Origin: an uncultured Candidatus Melainabacteria bacterium
GTDB taxonomy: Bacteria > Cyanobacteriota > Vampirovibrionia > Gastranaerophilales > Gastranaerophilaceae
NCBI GenBank assembly: GCA_934754505.1
Contig: CAKVIE010000010.1
Span: 12,355 to 76,354 of the forward strand
Direction: 5' to 3'
DNA length: 64,000 bases
Below the pieces are notes generated by a model, which had not been told where the DNA came from, ran no database searches, and was given only the letters and a program-made list of their open reading frames with translations. Shown one piece after another: positions 53,106-62,367 of this stretch. The translations under genes and the position numbers were made by a program. The first letter of the stretch is position 1, and each line of letters begins with the position of its first letter.

Positions 53106-54089
53106 ATGAAGAAAATATTGGTTACAGGCGGAGCCGGATTTATCGGTAATTGCTTTGTCAGACACATTTTAAACAAATACCCCGACTACAAAGTTATAAA
53201 TCTTGATGCTTTAACCTATGCAGGAAATATCGAAAACCTTGACGATGTAAAGGATAACCCGAATTACACATTTGTTCACGGGAATATTTGCGACAAAAAT
53301 CTTGTTGCAGACTTGATGGACGAAGTTGATACTATTGTAAACTTTGCGGCAGAAAGCCACGTTGACCGCTCGATTACGGGTCCCGAAATTTTTATCGATA
53401 CCAATGTAAAAGGTACGTTAAATCTTTTGCAAAATGCTAAAAACAAAGGTATAGACAGATATTTGCAAGTTTCAACCGATGAAGTTTACGGCTCACTCGG
53501 CAAAACAGGCTACTTCTATGAAACAACGCCTATTTCACCAAACTCACCGTATTCAGCATCAAAAGCAAGTGCAGATATGCTTGTTAGAGCATACCACGAA
53601 ACATACGGAATGCCGACTTTGAACACTCGTTGTTCAAACAACTACGGTCCGTATCAATACCCCGAAAAATTAATTCCTTACTTTATTTCGCTTTTATTAA
53701 AAGATGAAAAAGTTCCTGTTTACGGTGACGGATTGAATGTTCGTGACTGGTTATACGTTTATGACCACTGCGAAGCTATTGACGTCGTTCTTCATAAAGG
53801 TAAAGTCGGTGAAGTTTACAATATCGGCGGTCATAATGAAAAAACCAACATGGAAATTACAAAATTAATCCTCAACGCAATGGGCAAAGATGAAAGCTCG
53901 ATAAAATACGTTCAAGACAGACTCGGTCACGACAGAAGATACGCAATCAGCAATGATAAAATTACATCGGAACTCGGCTGGAAACCGTCATTAACCTTTG
54001 AACAAGGTATAAAAATAACTATCGATTGGTACTTAAATCACCAAGATTGGATTCAATCAATCCTTGATAAACAGGCGGTTGCAAAATAA
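53106..54089 (+). CDS. rfbB: dTDP-glucose 4,6-dehydratase
   Basis: A 327-aa short-chain dehydrogenase. NAD-binding VTGGAGFIGNCF, NFAAESHVDRSI, catalytic STDEVYG and YSASKASADMLV, then RCSNNYGPYQYPEKLIP are all specific to RmlB/RfbB. It makes dTDP-4-keto-6-deoxyglucose, the precursor of rhamnose and other deoxysugars of surface glycans. The other rml genes are not in the window. It shares one base with the acetyltransferase gene behind it, so the product may be a modified, acetylated sugar. Confidence 0.94.
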   Translation: MKKILVTGGAGFIGNCFVRHILNKYPDYKVINLDALTYAGNIENLDDVKDNPNYTFVHGNICDKNLVADLMDEVDTIVNFAAESHVDRSITGPEIFIDTNVKGTLNLLQNAKNKGIDRYLQVSTDEVYGSLGKTGYFYETTPISPNSPYSASKASADMLVRAYHETYGMPTLNTRCSNNYGPYQYPEKLIPYFISLLLKDEKVPVYGDGLNVRDWLYVYDHCEAIDVVLHKGKVGEVYNIGGHNEKTNMEITKLILNAMGKDESSIKYVQDRLGHDRRYAISNDKITSELGWKPSLTFEQGIKITIDWYLNHQDWIQSILDKQAVAK

Positions 54090-54715
54090 TGAACAACGAA
54101 AAATTAGCAAGAGAAATCAAAAGATTATCAAACCAATTATTCGGCACTCATTATCCGTTGAATTCGACAAACTCTTTGGAAGATAACGTTTTAATGGATA
54201 AAAGTGTTGTTTTGATGAGTCACGTCAAAATCGGACGAGGCACATATTTAAGACGAGATGTTTTTGTCGATGATTATGTCGAAATCGGCAGATATTGTTC
54301 AATCGCAAACGACGTAATAATAGGACCGTCAGAGCATCCGATAACGAATTTTTCAACTCACCCGATAAGCTATGACGTTGAAAATTACCCAGGAAAAGAA
54401 ACCAAAACTATTATCGGAAACGATGTTTGGCTCGGCACTCGCTGTATTATCAAAAAAGGTGTAACAATAGGTGACGGAGCTGTCGTTGCATCAGGTGCAA
54501 TCGTTACGAAAAATGTTCCGCCATACGCAGTTGTTGCAGGTGTTCCGACAAAAATCATTAAATATCGTTTTGAACCCGAAACAATCGACGAGCTTCTTAA
54601 ACTCCAATGGTGGAATTTCCCTATCGACAAACTTCAAAACCTTAGAAATTTGCCGATTGAAGAAGCATTGAAAAAACTTAAAGAAATTCAAACCGAATTG
54701 GATATTAGCGAATAA
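54089..54715 (+). CDS. Hexapeptide-repeat acetyltransferase (CatB/XAT-like)
   Basis: A 208-aa left-handed beta-helix acyltransferase. Repeats run from VKIGRGTYLRRDVFVDDYVE to IIGNDVWLGTRCIIKKGVTI, ending GVPTKIIKYRF. The loop with SEHPITNFSTHPI carries the His typical of the XAT/CatB class. It probably O- or N-acetylates a sugar of surface polysaccharide. Translation is coupled to rfbB (TAATG). Chloramphenicol resistance is not implied. Confidence 0.87.
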   Translation: MNNEKLAREIKRLSNQLFGTHYPLNSTNSLEDNVLMDKSVVLMSHVKIGRGTYLRRDVFVDDYVEIGRYCSIANDVIIGPSEHPITNFSTHPISYDVENYPGKETKTIIGNDVWLGTRCIIKKGVTIGDGAVVASGAIVTKNVPPYAVVAGVPTKIIKYRFEPETIDELLKLQWWNFPIDKLQNLRNLPIEEALKKLKEIQTELDISE

Positions 54716-54740
54716 TATCCAATTCTTTTAAAATTTTTAT

Positions 54741-55325
54741 TTACAAAACACCTTTTGTCGAAAACACCTCATTTTGGTGCTTTTTGTCGATTTCAGTTGC
54801 TTGAGCAAGTGCATGAGCAAATGCTTTAAACGTACATTCTATAATATGATGAGTGTCTTCTCCGTCAAGCATATCAATGTGAACAACAGATTTCGTGCTT
54901 TGAGTAAAACTTCTGAAAAAATGTGCCAAAAGCACGGTTTCAAAATCCGAAGTCCTTTCATCTTTTAAAGGTACATTAACTTTGCAAAAAGTTCTTCCGC
55001 ATAAGTCCAAAACGCAGCGAACAAGTGCTTCGTCCATAGGTAAACATTTCGCCCCGTAACGAACAATTCCCTTTTTATCGCCCAAAGCCTCTAAAAAAAC
55101 TTCACCCAAAGTTATCGCAGTATCTTCAACAAGATGATGTGCATCACCGTCTAAAGACTTTGCTCTGACCGTTAAATCGTATCTCGAATGAGCTGAAAGC
55201 TGTTCCAACATGTGTTTGAAAAAGCGAAATTCCGTATCGATATCGTATTTTCCGTTTCCATCAAGATTTATTTCAACAAAAATTTCGGTTTCTTTGGTTT
55301 TTCTTTCTTTTTTAGCTGTTCTCAT
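54741..55325 (-). CDS. hisB: Imidazoleglycerol-phosphate dehydratase HisB
   Basis: A 194-aa enzyme of the histidine pathway, the stand-alone dehydratase without a phosphatase domain. Metal-binding motifs are FFKHMLEQLSAHSRYDL, DGDAHHLVEDTAI and EDTHHIIECTFKAFAHAL. It removes water from imidazoleglycerol phosphate. It overlaps by 4 nt the hisC-HAD fusion gene, so two or three consecutive-area histidine steps are encoded together. Confidence 0.95.
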   Translation of the reverse strand: MRTAKKERKTKETEIFVEINLDGNGKYDIDTEFRFFKHMLEQLSAHSRYDLTVRAKSLDGDAHHLVEDTAITLGEVFLEALGDKKGIVRYGAKCLPMDEALVRCVLDLCGRTFCKVNVPLKDERTSDFETVLLAHFFRSFTQSTKSVVHIDMLDGEDTHHIIECTFKAFAHALAQATEIDKKHQNEVFSTKGVL

Positions 55326-57049
55326 TTTAATATTTTTTCCTCTGTGTGCGTAAAATCTGTGACTGTTGTCAAAACTCTGTCTGCACCATTTTCCAACAAT
55401 CGTGCTGACATTTCGGGACTTTTATCCTGCGGTGGCAAAACACCTATTGCCTTTACATTTGCGGATTTTCCGCACTTCATATCGTCGGAAGTATCACCGA
55501 AATAGAATATTTCATCAGTCGTTAAAATCTTATTTTTAATAATTTCAATCCCCAAAGTATCGGGTTTTTGCCTGTCTTTCGGCAAATCGTCCATAGTAAT
55601 TATCGGATAGAAAAATTCCGCAACATTCTCTTTTTTCAAGGTATAAACCGCTTCAACTCTCGGTCTGCCTGTGAAAATTGCCAAATTGTATTTTTTTGAA
55701 AGCTCCTCGAAAAATTTTCTGTCTGCTAAAAAATCCTCTTGATTTATCAAACCGTTGCAGTCGTCAAAGTAAATTTTCTCAAAAACTTCAACGAGTTTCT
55801 GCCTTTCAACCGTTATTCCATCGGAATTTAACAAAAATTCCGTCAAATCCCAATCGTTATTCAAACCGCCTGAATTTTTAGCCTCGGAAATTCTATCGTA
55901 GCTCATTTCTTTGCCTGAAAAATATTCATAGGTTTTTTTTATGGTCGTTCGATAAGAATTTGAAACATCTGCTAAAACTCCGTCCATATCAAATATTAAG
56001 GTCGGTTTCGGCTGCAAAAGTTCAATGATTTTTTCAGCTTTTTCAACTTGAGGCATTGTAATTCTCAACAAACCGCTCATTGATTTATTTGAATATTTTC
56101 TGACTTTTATTCCGTTTTTAATCAAAGTCAAATAGACAAAATCCGCCTTTTCATCAGCATTTATAAGAATAAAATTTGCCTCTGACGGATAAACAGTTAA
56201 GCCGAGATTTTTAAACCCGTTTGTCAAAATTTCTTTTGATTTTTGAATTTCGGCTTTAACCCTTTCAAAATGTTCTAAATCCGAAAGTGCCGCTTCCGCA
56301 GCTATTGCCGCAAGTGAATTTACCGAATAAGGCGAAATCACGGTTTTTAAGAGCTTTATTCTTTCGGAATTTGTCACAATATAGCCTATTCTCAAACCTG
56401 CAAGAGCAAAATCCTTTGAAAACGATTTTACAACGGCAAGATTTTCATAATCTTTTACCCTTGAAATCATTGATTTACCTGAATATCCGCCGTATGTTTC
56501 GTCAAAAATCACCAATTTGTTTTGAGCTGCCTTTAAAATTCTTTCGGCAGTTTCTTCGGAAATACATTCTCCCGTAGGATTATTCGGGCTTGTTAAATGA
56601 ACGACTTTAATTTTCGGATTAGTTTCAATTTCTTTCAAAAAATCTTCTGTCGGAAATTCCCAACGTTTTTTATAATCAAGTTCAACAACCTTTGCACCTG
56701 CTAAATTGGCATACAACTTCGGCATAGAAAACGACGGCGTTACGGTAAGCATTACATCGTCAGTATCACAATATGTCTGGATTAAAGCTCCCAAAGCCTC
56801 ATCAGCTCCGTCGGTAACTTTGATTTCGTCTATTGAAACATTGAGATATTCGGCAATTTTTTGAGTAACAGCTCCGTAATGCGGATATCTTGAAATATCC
56901 TCTGTTGTAATGTTTTTAAGCCGTTCGATAACCTTTGGCGAACAGCCGAAAACATTTTCATTTGCATCAATTTTAAGTGCATAATGTGCCGCAAAAAGCG
57001 GTACTTCATAAGGTTCTATCTGTTTTATCGCTTTTTTGGGTTCAATCAT
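55322..57049 (-). CDS. hisC: Histidinol-phosphate aminotransferase fused to a HAD phosphatase domain
   Basis: A 575-aa two-domain protein. Residues 1-345 are HisC: the ANENVFGCSP start, HLTSPNNPTGE, FDETYGGYS, and the PLP lysine K212 in VKSFSKDFALAGLRIGY. Residues about 348-575 are a HAD hydrolase with motif I IFDMDGVLADVSN, the Thr of motif II in AIFTGRP, and the motif IV GDTSDDMKCGK. HisC makes histidinol phosphate, so the fused HAD domain is a candidate for the next step, histidinol-phosphate phosphatase. In E. coli a HAD domain of that function is fused to HisB instead. Coupled to hisB by a 4-nt overlap. Confidence 0.9.
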   Translation of the reverse strand: MIEPKKAIKQIEPYEVPLFAAHYALKIDANENVFGCSPKVIERLKNITTEDISRYPHYGAVTQKIAEYLNVSIDEIKVTDGADEALGALIQTYCDTDDVMLTVTPSFSMPKLYANLAGAKVVELDYKKRWEFPTEDFLKEIETNPKIKVVHLTSPNNPTGECISEETAERILKAAQNKLVIFDETYGGYSGKSMISRVKDYENLAVVKSFSKDFALAGLRIGYIVTNSERIKLLKTVISPYSVNSLAAIAAEAALSDLEHFERVKAEIQKSKEILTNGFKNLGLTVYPSEANFILINADEKADFVYLTLIKNGIKVRKYSNKSMSGLLRITMPQVEKAEKIIELLQPKPTLIFDMDGVLADVSNSYRTTIKKTYEYFSGKEMSYDRISEAKNSGGLNNDWDLTEFLLNSDGITVERQKLVEVFEKIYFDDCNGLINQEDFLADRKFFEELSKKYNLAIFTGRPRVEAVYTLKKENVAEFFYPIITMDDLPKDRQKPDTLGIEIIKNKILTTDEIFYFGDTSDDMKCGKSANVKAIGVLPPQDKSPEMSARLLENGADRVLTTVTDFTHTEEKILK

Positions 57050-57053
57050 TTTG

Positions 57054-57803
57054 CTACTTTACATAAAATTCTGCGTTGACGTTTGCTCTGACTTTGATTT
57101 TTCCGGGGGTAATGGTTGTTTCGGGAGCAGATTCGCTTGCACCGTCAGCACTCATTGCCATTGAAGCCTTTGCATAATTTCTGAAATTTGTTGTATTGTT
57201 CATTTGTGTGTAGCAGCTTGTATGCATTGATTTTATGCCTTTGATAATTTGATGTGATGAAGTTGCTGCCACTTGTGCATAAGTTTGAGCTTCTTGTGTT
57301 GCTTGATAAATTAACTCTTTACAAATGCTTCCGTCGTTTTCGTATGAAAATGACAATGAACCGACTCTGTCAGCACCTGCTTTTATTGCAGAATCAATCA
57401 TTTTGCCGAGCAAATCCGTCGATTTTGTTCTAACCGTAATTGAATTAATTACAGTGTATCCTGTTAATTGTTTTTTGTTTCCTTTATAAACATAATTCGG
57501 GTTTGCAGTGTAATTTCCCGTTCTGATTTCGGTTGTATTTGCATTATTTTGCTTATAAGTTTGCAAAGCTTTTGTAATTTCTGCAATAACGGCCTTGTTT
57601 TCGGTCGAAGCAGTTTCTATCGTTTTTGCAGTCGTTTCTTTTGTGAAAGTTACTTCTGCAATATTAGGATAAACATCTTTTGTTTTTTCAGCACTTGAAG
57701 AAATATAGCCTCTTTCTTCGGTAATTTTTTCAACTGCGGCTGAATATACACTCGATTGAGATACAATCAATGCTGCCAATAATAAAAATAAAACCTTTTT
57801 CAT
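57054..57803 (-). CDS. Secreted SIMPL (DUF541) domain protein
   Basis: A 249-aa protein with a signal peptide (about 1-22). The SIMPL domain covers about 30-245: IAEVTFTKETTAKTIETAS, then KQLTGYTVINSITVRTKSTD and AGADRVGSLSFSYEN. SIMPL proteins are periplasmic or outer-membrane associated and poorly understood, some linked to oxidative stress. It sits between a small membrane-protein gene (4-nt overlap) and hisC-HAD (4-nt gap), in the ligA-his operon. Confidence 0.88.
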   Translation of the reverse strand: MKKVLFLLLAALIVSQSSVYSAAVEKITEERGYISSSAEKTKDVYPNIAEVTFTKETTAKTIETASTENKAVIAEITKALQTYKQNNANTTEIRTGNYTANPNYVYKGNKKQLTGYTVINSITVRTKSTDLLGKMIDSAIKAGADRVGSLSFSYENDGSICKELIYQATQEAQTYAQVAATSSHQIIKGIKSMHTSCYTQMNNTTNFRNYAKASMAMSADGASESAPETTITPGKIKVRANVNAEFYVK

Positions 57804-58168
57804 TCCTGCTCCTCATTATTTTCTGATTTGACCGTTTCTTCGTTTGCTTTCATTTGTTCCTGCTGAATTTTTTCAACAAATTGTCTGATTTCTTCTTCGT
57901 CCATAGGCTTGTTGCAGCCGAAATGTAAAGACGGGATTTTTCCGTAAAAAGCAAACCATATCAAAAAACATATAGCCCAAAGCATTACACCATGAATTAA
58001 TTGCATTTGAGGCATGTCAGTCACATAAGGCGTGAACAAATTCCAAATATGCATTGCGATAAACCCCGGAAATACAGTAAATCCGGTTATCAAACAACAA
58101 ACTACGAAAAGTGCCGTTAAAAGCCCTCTAAATCCTCTTATTTCAATTACTCTGCCGTGTTTATTCAT
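57800..58168 (-). CDS. Two-helix membrane protein of unknown function
   Basis: A 122-aa protein with two hydrophobic helices (about 14-35 and 58-76), a short segment with IPSLHFGCNKPMDEEEI and an acidic C-terminal tail. I recognise no family. It overlaps both neighbours by 4 nt (ligA upstream, SIMPL gene downstream), so it is firmly part of the operon. Confidence 0.7.
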   Translation of the reverse strand: MNKHGRVIEIRGFRGLLTALFVVCCLITGFTVFPGFIAMHIWNLFTPYVTDMPQMQLIHGVMLWAICFLIWFAFYGKIPSLHFGCNKPMDEEEIRQFVEKIQQEQMKANEETVKSENNEEQE

Positions 58169-60150
58169 TTTTCCTCGATTAATTCGTTAAATCCGTTTTC
58201 ATCTAATATTATAACACCTAAAGCCGAGGCTTTGTCAAATTTTGACCCCGGATTTTCTCCGCATAAAACATACAAAGTCTTTTTGCTGACTGATGATGAA
58301 ACCTTTCCGCTCATTGACTTTATCAACTGCTCAAAATAACTTCTCGGTTTGGATAAAGTTCCCGTAATTACAAAAGTCATGCCTTTGAATTTATCCGAAA
58401 TCTTATCACCGCCTGCATTTTGCGGTTTAACACCGTTTTTCTCCAATTTTTCAAGAAGATTTAAATTATCTTTATCCGAAAAATACTCAACAACACTGTC
58501 TGCAACCTTTTCGCCTACACCGTCAATCTGAATTAACTGTTCCTTTGTTGCAGATTTAACCTGTTCAAGGGTCGGAAATTCCGCCGTAATTAAATCTGCC
58601 GTTTCTTTTCCGACAAGTTTTATCGAAAGTGCTGTCAAAAACTTCTTTAATGGTCTTGTTTTACTTTCATTGATTGAAGTTATAAGGTTTTGTGCAGATT
58701 TTTCTTTAACCAAATTCAATTTCATTAAATCCGTTTCCGTTAAAGAATAAATATCCGCAATATCGGCAATAATGCCTTTATCCACAGCATCATCAACAAT
58801 CGCTTCGCCAAAGCCGTCTATATCCATGCCCTCTTTGGAACACCAAAATTCGATTTTCCCCTTAATTTGAGCAGGACAAGTTTTGGAATTCGGACAATAA
58901 GTTCCGACCTCGTCCTCACGTTTTACAAGCGAAGCTCCGCAGCACGGACAGTTTTTCGGTTCGGGATAATAATTTTCATCAGAACCGCCTTGAACTTTTC
59001 TGATAACTTTCGGAATAATTTCTGCTGCTTTTTTAATAAGCACCCTGTCGCCGAGATTTATTCCAAGCCTTTTGATTTCGTCAAAATTGTGCAAACTTGC
59101 CCTTTTAACAATCGTTCCTGCAAGTTTTACAGGGGTCAAAATCGCAACAGGCGTAATCGCACCCGTTTTTCCCACGCTCAATTCAATATCAAGCAATTCC
59201 GTTTCGATTTCTTCAGGCGGAAACTTAAACGCAGTCGCCCATTTCGGTGCTCTTGCGGTATATCCGAGTTCAAATTCTTTTGCCGTATCGTTAATCTTAA
59301 CCACAACTCCGTCGGTTGCATAATCCAGCTTCTGACGCTCAAATTCCCAAGATTTGCAATAATCTTCTATATCTTCAACCGTTTTGTTGAGTTTGACATT
59401 TTCGTTTACCGTAAAACCTTGTTCACGCAATAAATTCAAGATTTCAAAGTGTGTCTTTGGCGTATCTCCGTTCGGAAAAACTGCCGCATACGCAAAAAAT
59501 CTCAAATCACGCTCACCCGTTATCAAGGGGTTATCCTGTCTTAACGACCCTGCTGCAGCATTTCTCGGATTTGCAAATTCCTTGCCATCATTTTCTCTCT
59601 GACGTTCGTTCAAACGCTCAAAAGAGCTGACGGGCATGTAAACTTCTCCTCGAACTTCAATATCGATAGGGTCTTTGAGCTTTTGAGGGATATCTTTTAT
59701 CTGTTTAATATTTTCTGTAATAACTTCTCCGACTATTCCGTTGCCACGGGTTGCACCAACTGTTAAAACGCCCTTTTCATAAGACAAAGCACAGGCAAGC
59801 CCGTCGATTTTCAGTTCAGAAACCGTTTCTATCGTTTCGTTAGGGTATTCTTTTTCGATACGCTTAAACCAAGCTCGTAAATCTTCAAAATTATTAGAGT
59901 TATCAAGGCTGTAAAGTCTGTATTTATGGGTTATTTCCTTGAATTTATCGGAAGTTTGGGAGCCGACTTTTTGTGTCGGGCTGTCTGCCGTTGCATATTC
60001 GGGGTAAAGTTCCTCAAGTTTTTTGAGTTCTCTGAACAATTCATCATATTCAAAGTCGGAAATCGTCGGATTATCTTCCTCGTAATAAGCTTTGTTATGC
60101 TTATTTATCTCTGCTTTTAAGTCCGCTATGCGTTGTCTGAAAAGTTCCAA
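58165..60150 (-). CDS. ligA: NAD-dependent DNA ligase LigA
   Basis: A 661-aa protein. The N-terminal Ia domain (YYEEDNPTISDFEYDELF) binds NAD. The adenylation motif is ELKIDGLA with the catalytic Lys. An OB fold, a Cys4 zinc finger (CPCCGASLVKRED through CPNSKTCPA), helix-hairpin-helix repeats (GVGEKVADSVVEYF) and a C-terminal BRCT domain (KFKGMTFVITGTLSKPRS) follow. It seals nicks in replication and repair. The start is a TTG at 60150, with AGAGGG 8 nt upstream. It is the first gene of the operon running to hisB. Confidence 0.97.
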   Translation of the reverse strand: MELFRQRIADLKAEINKHNKAYYEEDNPTISDFEYDELFRELKKLEELYPEYATADSPTQKVGSQTSDKFKEITHKYRLYSLDNSNNFEDLRAWFKRIEKEYPNETIETVSELKIDGLACALSYEKGVLTVGATRGNGIVGEVITENIKQIKDIPQKLKDPIDIEVRGEVYMPVSSFERLNERQRENDGKEFANPRNAAAGSLRQDNPLITGERDLRFFAYAAVFPNGDTPKTHFEILNLLREQGFTVNENVKLNKTVEDIEDYCKSWEFERQKLDYATDGVVVKINDTAKEFELGYTARAPKWATAFKFPPEEIETELLDIELSVGKTGAITPVAILTPVKLAGTIVKRASLHNFDEIKRLGINLGDRVLIKKAAEIIPKVIRKVQGGSDENYYPEPKNCPCCGASLVKREDEVGTYCPNSKTCPAQIKGKIEFWCSKEGMDIDGFGEAIVDDAVDKGIIADIADIYSLTETDLMKLNLVKEKSAQNLITSINESKTRPLKKFLTALSIKLVGKETADLITAEFPTLEQVKSATKEQLIQIDGVGEKVADSVVEYFSDKDNLNLLEKLEKNGVKPQNAGGDKISDKFKGMTFVITGTLSKPRSYFEQLIKSMSGKVSSSVSKKTLYVLCGENPGSKFDKASALGVIILDENGFNELIEEK

Positions 60151-60236
60151 AATCTAACCCTCTTAAATCTTTTTTCTATAATATTTTACAATAAAATTGA
60201 AGCCGCACAAAATAATCTTGGATTTTACCGCAAAAC

Positions 60237-61274
60237 TTATTTTTCAAATAAAGCCTGTTTGAATTTTTCAAAATTAAACAATTTTTCGGAAACTTTATCA
60301 AAAGTTGCGTGATATTCACCATATCTTAAATTATGGATTTTATTTTTTGCATCGGTTTCGCCCTTTATGCTCAAACGTTCCGTAATTTCAAATTCATCAG
60401 CAAGTTTCTCAACTTTCGGGTCATAAACTATCGGCAAAACTTTAATTCCGTACTTTAATCCCAAAAGACAAGCATGATAACGCATTGCAATCATTTCATC
60501 AAGATGAGAAAAAGCCGTCACAATCTCAAAGGTTGCCCTATTCGTCACCACATGAATATGCATATCTTGTTTAAACGTTCTCAAAATTTCCTCAAAACGC
60601 AGGCAAATATCCAAATCCAAAGATTTTTGCAAGGCATAAATAAAAATAATTTTATCGTTATACGTTTCATAAACGTACTTTGCCCATTCCTGCAAAAGCT
60701 CGTCAGTCAAGCCTTCCCACTTGCGGAGCTGAATTCCGACAGCGTGATGAGAATATTTTCTTTTAAGTTTTAAACTCCAAACGGGATCACTCACCAAGTC
60801 AGCCTTTATACCCCATTTTTGCATTTGATTTAAGCTTTTTTCATCTCTGACGGTTACATACTTGCATTTTTTCAAAGCAAAAGCCGTCACAGCACGCAAA
60901 ACCTTATTGTTTATCGGACCTATTCCTTGAGCAAAAATAATTACTTTTTTCCCGAAAATCAAAGCCAAAAGGATTATAAATAAATAATATATCAAACTTT
61001 TTGCACTTGTTGCGTCTTGAAGCAAACTTCCGCCGCCTGAAATCAGAAAATCGGTTTTCATCATAGACAAAAATATTTCCGCAAGATTGAAAGAATTCAC
61101 AGATTTTACGTCATAAGTTTTTTCGGTAAATTCAGGATTTTTAGAAAAAACCGTAATATCCTTAATTCCGGACTCTTTGAGATTATTTACCAAAACACTC
61201 AAAACAGCTTCATCACCGAAGTTATTAAATCCGTAATAGCCTGAAATCAATACTTTTGGTGGATTTTTACGCAT
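60237..61274 (-). CDS. csaB: Polysaccharide pyruvyltransferase CsaB
   Basis: A 345-aa protein of the polysaccharide pyruvyl transferase family. Typical are VLISGYYGFNNFGDEAVLS, DFLISGGGSLLQDATS, IIFAQGIGPINNK, TVRDEKSL and AMRYHACLLGLKYG. CsaB adds pyruvate ketal groups to cell-wall polysaccharide, creating the ligand of SLH domains; an SLH protein is encoded at 1.1-2.6 kb. The ATG at 61274 overlaps the kinase stop by 8 nt and directly precedes the conserved domain; an upstream ATG at 61295 is an alternative. Confidence 0.9.
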   Translation of the reverse strand: MRKNPPKVLISGYYGFNNFGDEAVLSVLVNNLKESGIKDITVFSKNPEFTEKTYDVKSVNSFNLAEIFLSMMKTDFLISGGGSLLQDATSAKSLIYYLFIILLALIFGKKVIIFAQGIGPINNKVLRAVTAFALKKCKYVTVRDEKSLNQMQKWGIKADLVSDPVWSLKLKRKYSHHAVGIQLRKWEGLTDELLQEWAKYVYETYNDKIIFIYALQKSLDLDICLRFEEILRTFKQDMHIHVVTNRATFEIVTAFSHLDEMIAMRYHACLLGLKYGIKVLPIVYDPKVEKLADEFEITERLSIKGETDAKNKIHNLRYGEYHATFDKVSEKLFNFEKFKQALFEK

Positions 61275-62205
61275 TTTCTCTAATTGCATCTTCAACTTCT
61301 TTCGAGGACGGAATAGACTTTATCGCACCAATTCCACGGACTTGCAAACCTGACACGATTGCTGCAAATTTTGCCGCATCGAACGGTGATTTACCGCTTG
61401 CAACCTGTTGTAAAAACGCTCCGTTAAAAGCATCGCCTGCCCCTGTCGAATCGATTTTAACATTTGAATAGAACGGAACAAATACAGACTCCGTCGCATT
61501 TGCAACTACATATCCGCCCTTTTCCTTGGATTTCAAAACAACCGTTTTTATTCCTCTGTCCAAAATAGCTTCCGTCAATTTATCGCAAGAATCCATATCC
61601 CACAATTCAACTGAATCGGATTTAACATTCAAGAACAAGATGTCAATAAATTCTTCAACCTCAAAAAATGCATCTCTTGCTTCATCTTTTGAAGAAAGAA
61701 GCGGATCAAAATTCGGGTCATAAGCGACTAAAACATTGTTTTCTTTTGCAACCTGAAATAACTTCAAAACGGCTTCTTTTGCCGATAATGAAAGAGATTG
61801 AGTTATTCCTGTCGCATAAACAATTTTAGCGGATTTCACATATTCTTCATCGATATCTTTTGCGGAAAGCATTGTTGCAGCAGTTTTTTTGCGATAATAC
61901 GCAAATTGTTTTTTGCCCGTATCCTGAACCGCAACGAAATAAACACCGTTGTGACCGTCTGCAATTTTGCATTGAGAAATGTCAATACCTTCTGATGCCC
62001 AACCGTCAAACAAAAAATCACGAAAAGCATCGTTTGCAATTTTAGAAATATATCCGACTTCCGCCCCCTGTCTTGCCGCAGCTATCGCCGTCGTAAGCGT
62101 ATCTCCGCCGAAATATTTATTTAACGTATCTGCATAAGTCAAATTCTGTGTTGTCGATAATTCGACCAAACCCTCACCTATCGTTATAATATCTTTATTT
62201 TTCAT
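61267..62205 (-). CDS. PfkB-family sugar kinase (2-keto-3-deoxygluconate kinase-like)
   Basis: A 312-aa ribokinase-fold kinase. GEGLVELSTT and FGGDTLTTAIAAARQGAEV are N-terminal, and the ATP/catalytic motif is IDSTGAGDAFNGAFLQQV with the catalytic Asp. The closest memory is KdgK, which phosphorylates KDG from uronate breakdown, but other sugars are possible. It overlaps csaB by 8 nt. No other uronate gene is in the window. Confidence 0.85.
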   Translation of the reverse strand: MKNKDIITIGEGLVELSTTQNLTYADTLNKYFGGDTLTTAIAAARQGAEVGYISKIANDAFRDFLFDGWASEGIDISQCKIADGHNGVYFVAVQDTGKKQFAYYRKKTAATMLSAKDIDEEYVKSAKIVYATGITQSLSLSAKEAVLKLFQVAKENNVLVAYDPNFDPLLSSKDEARDAFFEVEEFIDILFLNVKSDSVELWDMDSCDKLTEAILDRGIKTVVLKSKEKGGYVVANATESVFVPFYSNVKIDSTGAGDAFNGAFLQQVASGKSPFDAAKFAAIVSGLQVRGIGAIKSIPSSKEVEDAIRENA

Positions 62206-62310
62206 ATCTTCCTTGAATTTTTCGATTTTATACCATGTAAATTATCAAAAAACTCACTAAAGGTCAAATTTTGCAACAATCGGATTAAATTCAAAGAATT
62301 TTATTTAATA

Positions 62311-62351
62311 AAAAAGTGACAGCCGATAATTAAAAAATCATCAACCATCAC
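62311..62351 (-). terminator. Terminator of the SPASM radical SAM gene
   Basis: A 12-bp stem with several G-T pairs (62316-62327 with 62340-62351) is followed by T on the minus strand, 16 nt past the stop. Confidence 0.65.
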
Positions 62352-62367
62352 GCTTTTAATATACTAT

